Shown: positions 20,934 to 30,800 of the stretch, in pieces
Numbering within the stretch: the first letter of the stretch is position 1
Layout: every line of letters starts with the position of its first letter
DNA from: Piezodorus guildinii
Lineage: Eukaryota > Arthropoda > Insecta > Hemiptera > Pentatomidae
Assembly: GCA_023052935.1 (NCBI GenBank)
Contig: CM041297.1
Location: 89,960,021 to 90,024,020, forward strand
Length of the DNA stretch: 64,000 nucleotides
Direction: 5' to 3'
Notes under the pieces: generated by a model
Database searches by the model: none
What the model was told of the DNA's origin: nothing
The model's input: only the letters and a program-made list of their open reading frames with translations
Position numbers and translations under genes: made by a program

Positions 20934-21842
20934 TTATGTATTGTGGGTAGCAAGGTAAGTTCGTTGCATGTTTGTTGCTGGGTTGAGATGAAGACCACGC
21001 TGCATTTTGTACAGACTTGGTGAAGACATCAACTCAAGTTCTTCCTCTGTTTTCAGCGATAAAGGAATTGAAATAAGAGATTCTAAGTACACTCTGTAGA
21101 AATCCCAGTCCATATTTTTCTGAGTGAGTGATGGTCTTTTATTTACTTCTGAGGGTTCATCATGAAGAATCAGGTGTACTAAGGAGTGATCAGAGCAAAG
21201 ATCGAAGCCAGTTTTAACAGTGTGAGGTACAGTTCTAAGTCCTTTAGTTATAAAAAAGTCAAGTAAGTCAGGAGTTTTGTGTAGAGAATTTGGCCAGTAT
21301 GTAGGGGTATTTGGGGAGATTGTGTCCAATGAAAGATTTTGGAGGACACTTAACAGATTTCCTCCTCGTGTGGTGCAGAGCCGGGAACCCCAGTTGTAGT
21401 GTTTGGCGTTAAAATCGCCTCCAGCGATAAAGCATCTCCCTAATAGTTTAAAAAAGTCAGAAAACATTGTTGGTGTCAAAACGTACCTTGGCGGACAGTA
21501 CACAGCTGCAAGAGTGATAGTGTGGTGCTGAGTGTAAAGTGTGATGCCTGTTGATTGTATTATCGGTGAGATGGGTAGTTCTACAGAGTTATGTTTAAGA
21601 ACTGCTCTAATCAGTATAGCCGTTCCACCATGTGCTGTCTTGTCAGGGTGGTCTGTTCTGTACATAATGTAACCTGGAATGTAAAATTTTGAACGTGGTG
21701 TTAAGTGAGTTTCAGTTATTAGTGCTACGTCTGTCCTATTTTCGTGCAAATATAAGTCAAGCTCAGTTCTATGTTGGTTAAGTCCGTTAGCGTTCCAAAG
21801 GAGTATTGACAAGGTACCCACTGTTAAGTGACTAGGGTCCAT
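20934..21842 (-). CDS. Jockey ORF2, N-terminal APE-type endonuclease part
   Basis: This opens with Met at 21842 and carries an apurinic-like endonuclease: LLWNANGL (14-21), LITETHL with Glu44, AAVYCPP, GGDFNAKH with Asp143 and Asn145, LLDFF (193-197) and SDHSLVHL with Asp218-His219. These are the metal-binding and catalytic positions of LINE endonucleases that nick target DNA. The frame is correct to about residue 270 and then slips: downstream codons in the neighbouring frame continue the family sequence into the RT part. The start overlaps the end of ORF1 by 11 nt (ATG inside the last ORF1 codons), suggesting coupled re-initiation. Confidence 0.88.
   Translation of the reverse strand: MDPSHLTVGTLSILLWNANGLNQHRTELDLYLHENRTDVALITETHLTPRSKFYIPGYIMYRTDHPDKTAHGGTAILIRAVLKHNSVELPISPIIQSTGITLYTQHHTITLAAVYCPPRYVLTPTMFSDFFKLLGRCFIAGGDFNAKHYNWGSRLCTTRGGNLLSVLQNLSLDTISPNTPTYWPNSLHKTPDLLDFFITKGLRTVPHTVKTGFDLCSDHSLVHLILHDEPSEVNKRPSLTQKNMDWDFYRVYLESLISIPLSLKTEEELELMSSPSLYKMQRGLHLNPATNMQRTYLATHNT
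21028..21036 (-). other. Frameshift site in Jockey ORF2
   Basis: Around CTTGAGTTGATGTC on the minus strand, the endonuclease frame gives ELELMSS, whereas the adjacent frame gives DVFTKSVQNAAWSSS and continues open into the RT ORF. A one-base indel here accounts for the split. It could also be a sequencing or assembly error. Confidence 0.7.
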
Positions 21843-23205
21843 ATGATGTGCACCACACTTGTGAAATCTGTGATAAATGTTGGAGAATACTGAAAAGGGG
21901 ATGGATAAGATTATTAAGTTCTCTGATTATGTCTACCATTTGGGGAGAACTACTTACAGTTGGAGGTACCTGCTGGGTAATGCCTTTTCCCATACCTGAC
22001 AGTATTGGTTGCTGTTGAGGTCCAGAGCTAAATCTCGGTTGTGCTGGCAGAGGGTGCTTCTGAGGTCCAGTGCTGGTTTCAGGTTGTGCTGGCACATGAT
22101 TTTGCGGAGTTGGAGGATACTGAAGAGGTAAAGAGTACTGAGGAGGCAGTGCATACTGAAGGGTCGAAGGTTGCTGCGGCGGTGGAGGGTAGTGGGATGG
22201 CTGACTGAGGGTCGGGAAGTCTTCTGAGCGAGGAGGCATCTGCGCTGGTTGAATGTGAGTTGGTCGTTGGAACTGTCTTCTGGCATTTCTAAGGTCCCTT
22301 AAAGTTTGACAGCCCTTATAGTTTGCTGGGTGTTCTCCACCACAGTTAGCACACTTAGCTGGGGTGTCTCTCGGCTTGGTGCAGGTAGTGCTAACATGAT
22401 TAAGACCACATCTAACACACCTCGGTGGATGGTTACAGTATGATCTTGTGTGACCGTACTGCTGGCACCTTAAGCACTGTGGGATGGTTCTCTTTTTTCG
22501 AGGTTCTTCAATTTTTATTCGAGAGTAATAAATATACTCGATTTCAAATATTTTTTCGTTAAATGATGACTTTGTGATGTCCACAAAGAACATCGGTAAT
22601 GGTGTTTTAAATCGAGATATTACATTTGTTACGTTCGTAACTTCGTATCCCAATTCCTTGAATTCGTTTTTTAATATTTCTTTGTCAATGGTGTGATGAA
22701 GACCCTTGATCACAACTCTTGGGGTACGATCCTCTAATAGTTGATATGAGTGAAAATCTGCACCATTTTGTCTTAGTGCACTAGTGAGTTTTCGGTATGT
22801 TGTCGGGGTGTCTGTGTATACAGTTATACCTTTCAGGGTTGATTTTATTTTAAACTTTTGATGGCCTGCTTCTTTTTCTAAAAATGACACAAAATGTGAG
22901 TAGTTTTGAACACCATTGATAAAAATAGGTGGTACCTTTTCATTTTTGTTTGTCGTTTGTTCAGAGAAATTTGTTGGTTCAGTAGTTTGTGAGAGTACTT
23001 CAAAGCTGTTGCTGGTAGGAATAACCTGACTTGGTCGTTTTTGATGTGGTGTGTCTTTATCACTATTGAGAGGCCTTTTTCTTCCTATCACTAGCTCCCA
23101 TGCATTATTTTCTTCACTGTTAGTAAGAGTGTCCATTTCACTAACCGAAAGCGCGGGCGCTGACGGCTCCCCCATCAATGGGGTGGAATTTTTGTTTATT
23201 AGCAC
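21832..23205 (-). CDS. Jockey ORF1, gag-like RNA-binding protein
   Basis: A 457-residue protein. An RRM-like/PRE_C2HC region lies at about 160-235 (RVVIKGLHHTIDKEIL, then EFKELGYEV). Three zinc knuckles follow: CLRCQQYGHTRSYC (244-257), CVRCGLNHVSTTC (263-275) and CANCGGEHPANYKGC (285-299). The tail (about 310-420) is rich in Pro and Gln. This order is standard for Jockey/X-element ORF1 proteins, which coat the element RNA and carry it to the nucleus. It is uninterrupted. The start at 23205 follows a 328-nt 5' UTR; later Met residues (11, 24) are possible alternatives. Confidence 0.9.
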   Translation of the reverse strand: MLINKNSTPLMGEPSAPALSVSEMDTLTNSEENNAWELVIGRKRPLNSDKDTPHQKRPSQVIPTSNSFEVLSQTTEPTNFSEQTTNKNEKVPPIFINGVQNYSHFVSFLEKEAGHQKFKIKSTLKGITVYTDTPTTYRKLTSALRQNGADFHSYQLLEDRTPRVVIKGLHHTIDKEILKNEFKELGYEVTNVTNVISRFKTPLPMFFVDITKSSFNEKIFEIEYIYYSRIKIEEPRKKRTIPQCLRCQQYGHTRSYCNHPPRCVRCGLNHVSTTCTKPRDTPAKCANCGGEHPANYKGCQTLRDLRNARRQFQRPTHIQPAQMPPRSEDFPTLSQPSHYPPPPQQPSTLQYALPPQYSLPLQYPPTPQNHVPAQPETSTGPQKHPLPAQPRFSSGPQQQPILSGMGKGITQQVPPTVSSSPQMVDIIRELNNLIHPLFSILQHLSQISQVWCTSYGP

Positions 23206-23533
23206 TTCTACTAAAACGAAACGAGCCTAATAATTAGTAATTTAGTGATTGGAAACACTGCATTAAACTGTAAACTTAAGAAACGAATTGAGTTCAAAGA
23301 ATATTAACAAAAATTTGTAACCTGTATCTGTCACATGTGATTTTCCGTAAGCTTGACAAATATAAGTTATTATAAACTACCGGAAAAGTTAACAAACTTT
23401 TAGAAAAACGTTTTTGAACACTAAAACGCACTTGAACGCACTTTAAAACATGGTTTTATTCAAAATAAAGCGGCACTAGAAAGAGTAACCTCATTCCTGT
23501 TTGGCGTCCAAAATGGCGTCTCCGAAAATAACC

Positions 23534-23546
23534 ATGAAATCAAATT
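23534..23546. repeat. Target-site duplication of the Jockey LINE (right)
   Basis: ATGAAATCAAATT, identical to 18968-18980. Confidence 0.9.
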
Positions 23547-23775
23547 AATTCTCAAAATATAGTCCATTGTTATCTACCGTCGTTGCTATCTGTTAGTAAA
23601 TTGCTCGATCCTACGTCGGTACCATTCTTTGGGAAGGCTGTCAAAGAACTCAATGACCGCAATTTCAGCTTCCACAAAATTATCAATTTTTTTCCGTTGA
23701 AGAAAATTCGTCATGGATCGAAAAAAGCAATAATCCGATGGTGCGAGATCTTAACAATATGGTAGAGGCAGGAGT
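23547..23775 (-). pseudogene. mariner copy B transposase C-terminus
   Basis: On the minus strand the sequence reads DLAPSDYCFFRSM (third catalytic-domain block), then NFLQRKKIDNFVEAEIAVIE, then FFDSLPKEWYRRRIEQF and a broken W.RR.V.NNGLYF-like end. This is the mariner C-terminal sequence. The stop codon lies about 10 bp from the Jockey target site, and the 3' UTR continues at 18967-18915 on the other side of the LINE. The N-terminal part is missing; SINE copy B5 begins at about 23766. Confidence 0.75.
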
Positions 23776-23930
23776 TCGGGGTGGTCCAGGGATAGAGCAC
23801 TGGACTAACCTCCGGGTTTGTCCGGAAAAACCCGGCTCTGGCAGTGTGATTATTTTATTTGTGCGTTGGCTGACTCTGGATTAGGAAAACCATCATGTGG
23901 CTCACCCAGCCTCTCTCTCAGAGACACTAC
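23766..23930 (+). repeat. tRNA-derived SINE, family B-like (copy B5), divergent
   Basis: GGGGTGGTCCAGGGATAGAG provides an A box; a GGGTTTGTCCGG / AAACCCGGCTC segment stands in the B-box position, partly duplicated. The body ACTCTGGATTAGGAAAACC and GGCTCACCCAGCCTCTCTC differs from B1. The tail is unclear because a LINE follows directly. Confidence 0.5.
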
Positions 23931-23934
23931 ATAG

Positions 23935-24455
23935 TTGGGAACTACAGATTTGAATGTGTCATCAGCTTTAAATACTTAGGATCGATGATTAATGCTGCCT
24001 TGGATGAGGAAGAAAAACATATGCACCGTGTTAACATATGCATCTGAAACCTGGACTTTGAACAAAGGATCAGCTGACCGCATTCACAGATTCGAAAGAA
24101 AGATTCTAAGGCGAATTTACGGGCCTGTAGAGGAGAATGGTGTGTTTCGACTTAAAAAAAACACAGAGCTGTACACACTTTATAATGAGCTGAGTGTTTC
24201 CCAATTTGTAAGGGTGCAGCGGATTAGGTGGTTGGGCACATAATCAGAATGGGTGAAGAAATGACAGTAAGAAAACTGTACTATGGAAACCTCGACGGAA
24301 GAAGGCCTTGTGGAAGAATGAAGGGGAGGTGGAAGTACAGCGTCTCCAAGGATCTGAAGAAGCGGGAGTATCTGTGAGGCGTGCTACCGACAGAGAAGAC
24401 TGGGGAAGAGCAGATGAGCTGGCTAGGGACCGCTTTATACGTCTGTGATGAATGA
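23935..24455 (+). mobile_element. LINE C-terminal fragment (same type as 1.4-3.1 kb)
   Basis: Plus-strand codons read CVISFKYLGSMIN, then TYASETWTLNKGSADRIHRF, then ERKILRRIYGPVEENGVFR, then RIRWLGT, then IRMGEEMTVRKLYYGNLDG and GRRPCGRMKGRWK. Stops and frameshifts interrupt it. The order (FKYLG..I, TYGSE.WTL, FER..LR.I.GPV, RLRW.GH, GRR..GR...RW) is the ORF2 thumb-to-end of insect endonuclease-reverse transcriptases. It is 5'-truncated. Confidence 0.7.
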
Positions 24456-27400
24456 AAATGTCGTTGTGGCAGACAGTCTCCCCTCCCTTCCTCCCCCTCT
24501 AGAGATGTGTGAGAGAACTGAAAATTCTAAAAATAAAAGGTAAACAAATTAAATTGGGTATTAGGATAAAGGGACTAGTTACAGATTGTTCCAAGCATCT
24601 ACTTAATTTCCAAAGTGTTTTTTGACCCAACCTAACCAAAATCCTGTATAAGCCCTTCATAATAGAAATGTACTAGAAAACAAACTGTCAACCTTGACTG
24701 TAGGTTTTCTGACTAATAATCAATATACCTTCTGGAGGAACCACTCATTAGGGGAAAAAAGCAAAGGACTTAAACCAATTATTTCAATAGAGAATCTTGA
24801 TGAGTGTCTTTATCCTTTGAAGGTCCAGTCCTTAACAAAGGTTACCTGAAAACTAGCTACTCAAAGTATAGGTGCAACTGACCACAATACCCTTGTGGGT
24901 CGCCTTGTGACAAAAGATGGTTCCTTCGTAAACTTCGAAAGATTTCTTTGTAGATGTCCAACAGAAAAATTATAATTTACGGAAATTAGAGCTTATGTCT
25001 GTATTATTTACCGGACTATATTTGTGCAGTGGGTCTTGCTTTGTGAATTGATTTATGAATCATGGCAGATTCACTAAAAGGAGCTTCTAAATAAATAAGA
25101 ATAACCACTTTTGATGTTATAAATTGAGAAAGAACGACAGACAAATTTCCTAATAGAGTCCCTCCTTTTTTGTTTTGCTTTGTTTTTAACAGCTGGCTTC
25201 TATGAATTAATGACTGACCTGATCTAGTGATCAACCATATAACCAATCAGTGCAATGACTCCTCTATGGACGAGTCAACTACCTGCGCTTAGAACTGCGG
25301 ACGAAACAAAGGCAAACAGCACGGTTGATTTGAACTGCGAATCTCACAGATTAGGAAACTTTAATGTAATGTGCGTTAGATGTACACTGAGTTTTACCTA
25401 GTGGTAAAACAATCCACGCAGTTTTGAGCTTTGACCGTTCTTTTAGATTCGACCAAGTTTTACACTTTTGGAAGCATCTTTCAAGCCCACTCGAATTTTC
25501 GAGCAACTCCCATTTTCATGAGTCATCTTGCTAGGCACTTCCAGTGTGGCCATGCCACAAGCTATATTTAAGTTACTGGACCAAAAAAATAGTTTTATCA
25601 AATGTCCGAAGCCAAAATATGTCATTATATTTGATTGATGCTAAATGTGATATAGTAAAAGGTGTAGTTAAAAACTTTTTTTTTTTTTCACATTTCTTTT
25701 CAGACTGAAACTTAGAGCTCCGACTAAAACTAAGCCGAATATTGACATTTCGGATATTATCGTCGTTTAAAAGACAACATTGACTTTTATGAAAAACGAA
25801 TAATTTATTATTGACTAGGATTATGTCGGTTTATCTTTTGCATTTATGCTCTTTAAGGTTAATGTTGTAAAATTCTAGTTGATGCCTACATATTAATTAG
25901 AGTGTGAACAATTCAGAGGTTGCTAAATTTTATTTAGTAAGAACTTCCATCCAGCTGCTTGTGAAAATTCATTGTCACAATTCATAGACACTCATTCACT
26001 TTTTTTTTTTTTTTTAATCTGCTTTTAAAGGTAATATTTGGACTGCATACAGTAAAAGGGATTGTATTAATCTATATGGTTGACAAACAATGATTCTTTT
26101 CTAGGATAATAATATCTGTTGTTTGTAAATTTTTTCCCTTACATTCAGTCCACACCCATACTCAAAGTTTTTATAATCATTGAATCATACTTTGAAGAGG
26201 GGTACATTGCATTTCTAAGATATCACCTAATCTGAAAATAAAGGTGCAACCTAATCATTGTTAAGCTGTATTTTAGAGGAAATGTAGGGACCAATTACTC
26301 TTCTGAATATTGTGCTACAACAATATAATGAAGAAACTACAATTTTGTGTAATCGTTGAATAGTAAAATTATAATTCTTAAGATGGCATGTTAAGTATTT
26401 TTTGACCGATCAGTTTCACATAAGGAATGCTACCTGGTGGAGCACTAGCTCATATATTCATTAAAAATATATTTATATACATTATTGATTAATTTTTAAA
26501 TAATAATTCAGTATTTAATACAGCAATAACCTTAAAAAATTCATGAAATCACTTAAGTAAAGGAAGGGGATTTTGGGGATCATTCCAAATCCATCTTTTA
26601 GTTTTAAAACAAGTGACCTTAATTGTGAAAATTAAAAATAATTGTTTTCATTTCATTTCTTGGACACATCAATATATTTTGTATTACATGCCTCATTTGT
26701 AAAAGTGTTTAAAATGACTCAATGATCTGCTGGAAAAATACCTTAAACTAAACATAAAATTACTGATTATTCGCTAAATAGTGGTTTTCATTAATACATA
26801 ATGAGTTGCTATTATTACATGCTTAGTCGAGGAATAGTTACATCATCGTTCAGAACTCAAATGTCCAGTGAACCAGCTAGTAACAACAACACTCTAGCAA
26901 TGCACATCATTAAAGCTCAGTCATGATCTTCTTCAATCCAGAAGAGGACACTCTTCAGATCGCAGCCAAATCTACTTGTTCAATCTTGATCATTTCCTAA
27001 GAGATCTTATCTTTTTTAGGGCAAGTCAAGCTACCTTGGGCTGTATCATTACCGTATTGCACTCTACATATTTACAAATATACACATATGTGAGAGCCAA
27101 CACATCGCTTGTTTGGTAAGGCCATGTGAAAGGATGTCTAAAGGATTCCAAGTTAGCTCTACTTCATAAAGGTCATAAAGGATAGCAAAATAATCTTTAG
27201 AACACCTTCCATTGCAAAATGGACTGCTCTCTGTATTACAAGATGACAAGTTACTTGGTAGGTATATTTCCTTCCTTTAAGGATTGTGCTTAATTTTATT
27301 TCTGATTGCTTTAATTGCAATTTTTTTTTGTAATACTGTCATATAGTATTATTAGCAAAGATCTTTTGGCACTTATATTAACATATTACCAATACTTATT

Positions 27401-27645
27401 ACTTATCATATTTGACACATTCAACCTACCTTATTTCTTTTCTATCTGTAGTAAATGATTTGTGCTGCGATTCAATGTATTTTATTGAATGTTTGTAAGA
27501 TCGTGTTGCCTTCCCCACCTTAAAACATGCTGGGCTATGACTTTTGAATTGAGATGACCTATCTTAATTAATTTGGTTGAAGAAAATATTGTATATTCAT
27601 AACTGTGTTGTGGATTTTTTTGAATATTAAAAAATGTAAAATTTA
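24456..27645. other. About 3.2 kb without recognisable features
   Basis: I saw no transposase, RT, SINE head or gene-like exon. Several short open frames (for example on the minus strand at 25016-25246 and 25443-25625) have no recognisable similarity. A purine-rich GGTGGGGAAGG on the minus strand near 27520 followed by AATAAA could belong to the copia 3' region, but no LTR follows. Confidence 0.4.
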
Positions 27646-27651
27646 AAATAA

Positions 27652-27775
27652 AAAAATATTATTCTACTACAAAATTCTACACCACAAAACAAGTAAAAAT
27701 ATTATTCTATTACAAAATTCTATACAACAAAACAAGTAAAATATTATACTATTACAAAATTCCATACAACAATTT
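27652..27775. repeat. 43-bp tandem repeat, about 2.9 units
   Basis: Three adjacent units share TATTATTCTATTACAAAATT and CTATACAACAAAACAAGTAAA with a few substitutions each. The array starts 32 bp beyond the stop codon of the copia polyprotein, where a 3' UTR or 3' LTR would be expected. Confidence 0.85.
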
Positions 27776-27806
27776 TAGCACAATATATATAAATGACATT
27801 AATATA

Positions 27807-30800
27807 TTAATTAATTAAAGCCTTCCGAAACATTTGAAACTTATCAAAGGCAAGTGGTTTTGTGAACAAATCTGCCACATTGCGGTCAGAATTGATGTGT
27901 TCCACAGATATTATTTCTTTGGAAATAAGATCTTTAACAAAATGGAATTTTATATCAATGTGTTTTGCTCGTTTAGAGTTTTCACAATTCTTTATAAAAG
28001 CTATAGCACTAGTGTTATCCACCAACAGTTTTCCACTTAATGTTTCACCACTGAACTCACTAATTATTCCACTTAAACTCACAATTTCCTGTGATGCCAT
28101 TTCTGCTGCAATGTACTCCGCTTCCATCGTTGACAGAGCCACACATGCTTGCTTTCTTGAATGCCAAGCTATAGGATTGCTTCCGCAGAATGCTGCAAAG
28201 CCACTTACACTCTTTCGTGTTTCTATGTCACCTGCCCAGTCAGCATCTGAATAACCAATAAGTCCTAGGTTCTCACTTGGTTTGAAAGTAAGACCAATAT
28301 CTCGAGTTTCTTTGAGATATCTGAGTATTCGTTTTGCAGCTTTCCAAGACTGCTGAGTAGCTTTATCTAAACATCTAGATAAATAGCTAATTGGGAATGA
28401 TAAATCCGGTCGAGTTGTTGTGCTCAGATACATAAGTCCACATACCAAGCTCCTGTATGGTATATTTTCATCTAAAGGTGGACTATCAGCGTTAAGCTTA
28501 AATCCAACCTCCATGGGGGTTGATACCTTCCTGCACTCTACCATATTATAATCTTCAAGGAGTTTATCAATAAAGCGGGTTTGTGTAACCCTTATTTTCT
28601 TTTCTTTCCTTTCAATCTTCATCCCTAAAAATTGAGAAGCCTTCATTTCTTTAATGCTGAACTCTCCTTTTAAATTGTTCACTAATTCTTCAATAGCCTT
28701 TTCATCCCCTGTAATTAGGCCATCATCCACAAAAAGAACAAAGAACACCCTACTCTTGTAGTAAAGGCATAAATCATATTGGGATCTTTTAAATCCCAGT
28801 TTTAACATAAAAGAATTAAATCTTTCATTCCAATACTTCGGTGCTTTCTTAAGTCCATAAAGTGGCCTATTTAGTCTCAGAGTTTTTGTAGAACAACTTA
28901 CACCTTTAGGTGGTTTTATAAACACAGGATAGTCCAGTGAGCCATTGAGAAAGGCTGTTGGCACATCAACTTGTCTAATACTCCAACTGTTTTGGCATGC
29001 AAATGACAACAGAGTTCTTACAGTATCCATTCGGCAAACTGGTGAGTAATTAAATACACAATCACCTTGAGTTTGTTCTTCAAACCCTCTTGCTACCAAT
29101 CTGGCCTTTTTGATTCCATCTTCCTTCACTGTGAAAACCCATTTAGTTGTGATTGGGACACTTCCATTCGGTGCTTCCTCTTCAGACCAAGTGTTCATCT
29201 TCTCATGAGCTTTTAGTTCTTTAATAATGGCTTCCTGCCATTCCTCCTTTTTATTAGCATCCTCATAAGATGATGGAACTCCATCTGATCGGCTTACCAT
29301 ACAGTATGCATTATATAACTCATAATCATTTAGGAAATGAGGTTTTGACCGGTTTCTCTGAGGTCTAGAAGTTTCTTCTGAATGCTCTGGATTGGATTCT
29401 TCATTCTGAAGTCTTGAAGGGTTTTCTGACTGCTCTGGATTACAATCATTCTGAGGTCTAGAAGTTTCTTCTGGCTGCTCTGAATTATTAGTGTTATTCT
29501 CTTCACCATTTTTCCTTCCCTCTTCATAGCTTCCACCACTATTATGATAGACAATAGGTACATTTTTAACTTCTTTATAGGGCATTTGGCTCTCCTCGAA
29601 TATCACATCTCTAGATCTAATAACTTTCTGCTCATCTGGCAACCAAATCCTATACCCACCACCACAATAACCAACCATCCCCCCCTCCTTGCTTCTGGGA
29701 TCCAATTTGGAACCTTTAGGAAGAATGGTAGGCCATGCTCGGCAACCAAATATTCGAAGTTTAGACAGATCATTTCTGCCATTCCATATTAATGAGGGAG
29801 TTTCACCTTTACTTAAGGCTGAAGTAGGTGACCTATTCAGTTCATAAGCAGAACATCGAGCTGCTTCCCCCCACAAGAACTTTGGGATGCCGGAATCTGA
29901 TACCTTAGTACGCATCATATCTAATAGTGTCCTATTCATTCTTTCGCTCTTTCCGTTCATTTGAGGGCTATATGGCAATGAATATTCTAATTTTATACCT
30001 TTATCTGAACAATATTTTTGAAAAAATTTAGACGTAAATTCTCCTCCATTATCTAAACGTAGCCTTTTCACTGGGACACCCTGCTGCCTTTCTAGTTCCG
30101 CTATATAATCCATCAGGTTTGTTTCAGCTTCGCTCTTCATATGGAGAAGTTTCACATGCACAAAATGAGTGAAGTCATCCAAAATCACCTGCATATACCT
30201 ATGGCCTTCAACTGATTCAGGATTGAAAGGACCACAAATATCAGAGTGAATTAATTCACCAACCTTTGAAGTGCGTTTCCTATTATTTGAAAAGGGTTGT
30301 CTAGTAGCTTTACCTTCAATGCATGCCGAACACTTCTTGTCACTATAGGGTAATCCTAAACTTTTGAGTCCATGCCGATTCAAATGTCCTAGCCGTTTAT
30401 GCCATAGATCTCCATCCGTAGCACTTGAAATGTTGCACTTGACTTGATTATCACTGGGTTCATCAAACGTAAATATGTACAATCCATTCACTCGTGGACA
30501 ACTCAGCTTAAAATTTCTTCCACAGATTTTCATCTCCTTAGAATCTGTAATCACTTTTAAGCCTTTTGAGGTAACTGCACTCACTGATAATAAATTATGT
30601 TTTAACCCCGGAACTATTAAACCTTTAATGTTTACAATCCTACCTTGAGAGGTTACTCTTAGGGTACCTTCTTTTCTAGTAAACATCTTATCACCATTAG
30701 CTATATGTATGGCAACATCATGAACAAGATTCGAAACATTTGACAAAAGGGGTTCCAATTCTGCCTTAAAAAGATGGTTACTCGCACCTGAATCGACTAA

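Larger units (their letters stand above)
18981..23533 (-). mobile_element. Full-length Jockey-clade non-LTR retrotransposon (family 1)
   Basis: This is a complete element on the minus strand. A 5' UTR (23533-23206) starts GGTTATTTTCGGAGACGCC. ORF1 (nucleocapsid-like) and ORF2 (endonuclease plus RT) overlap by 11 nt. The 3' UTR ends in a 17-nt poly(A) (T run 18981-18997). A perfect 13-bp target duplication flanks it. There is no RNase H domain, and two overlapping ORFs with CCHC knuckles in ORF1 and an APE-type endonuclease fit the Jockey clade. The only visible lesion is one frameshift in ORF2 near 21028-21036, so the insertion is recent. A decayed relative lies at 49.9-51.57 kb. Confidence 0.92.

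Noticed and set aside
26900..27650. 3' LTR of the copia element
   Set aside because: No segment matches the start, TATA/AATAAA region or end of the 5' LTR. A purine-rich tract with AATAAA near 27.5 kb is not followed by LTR sequence.
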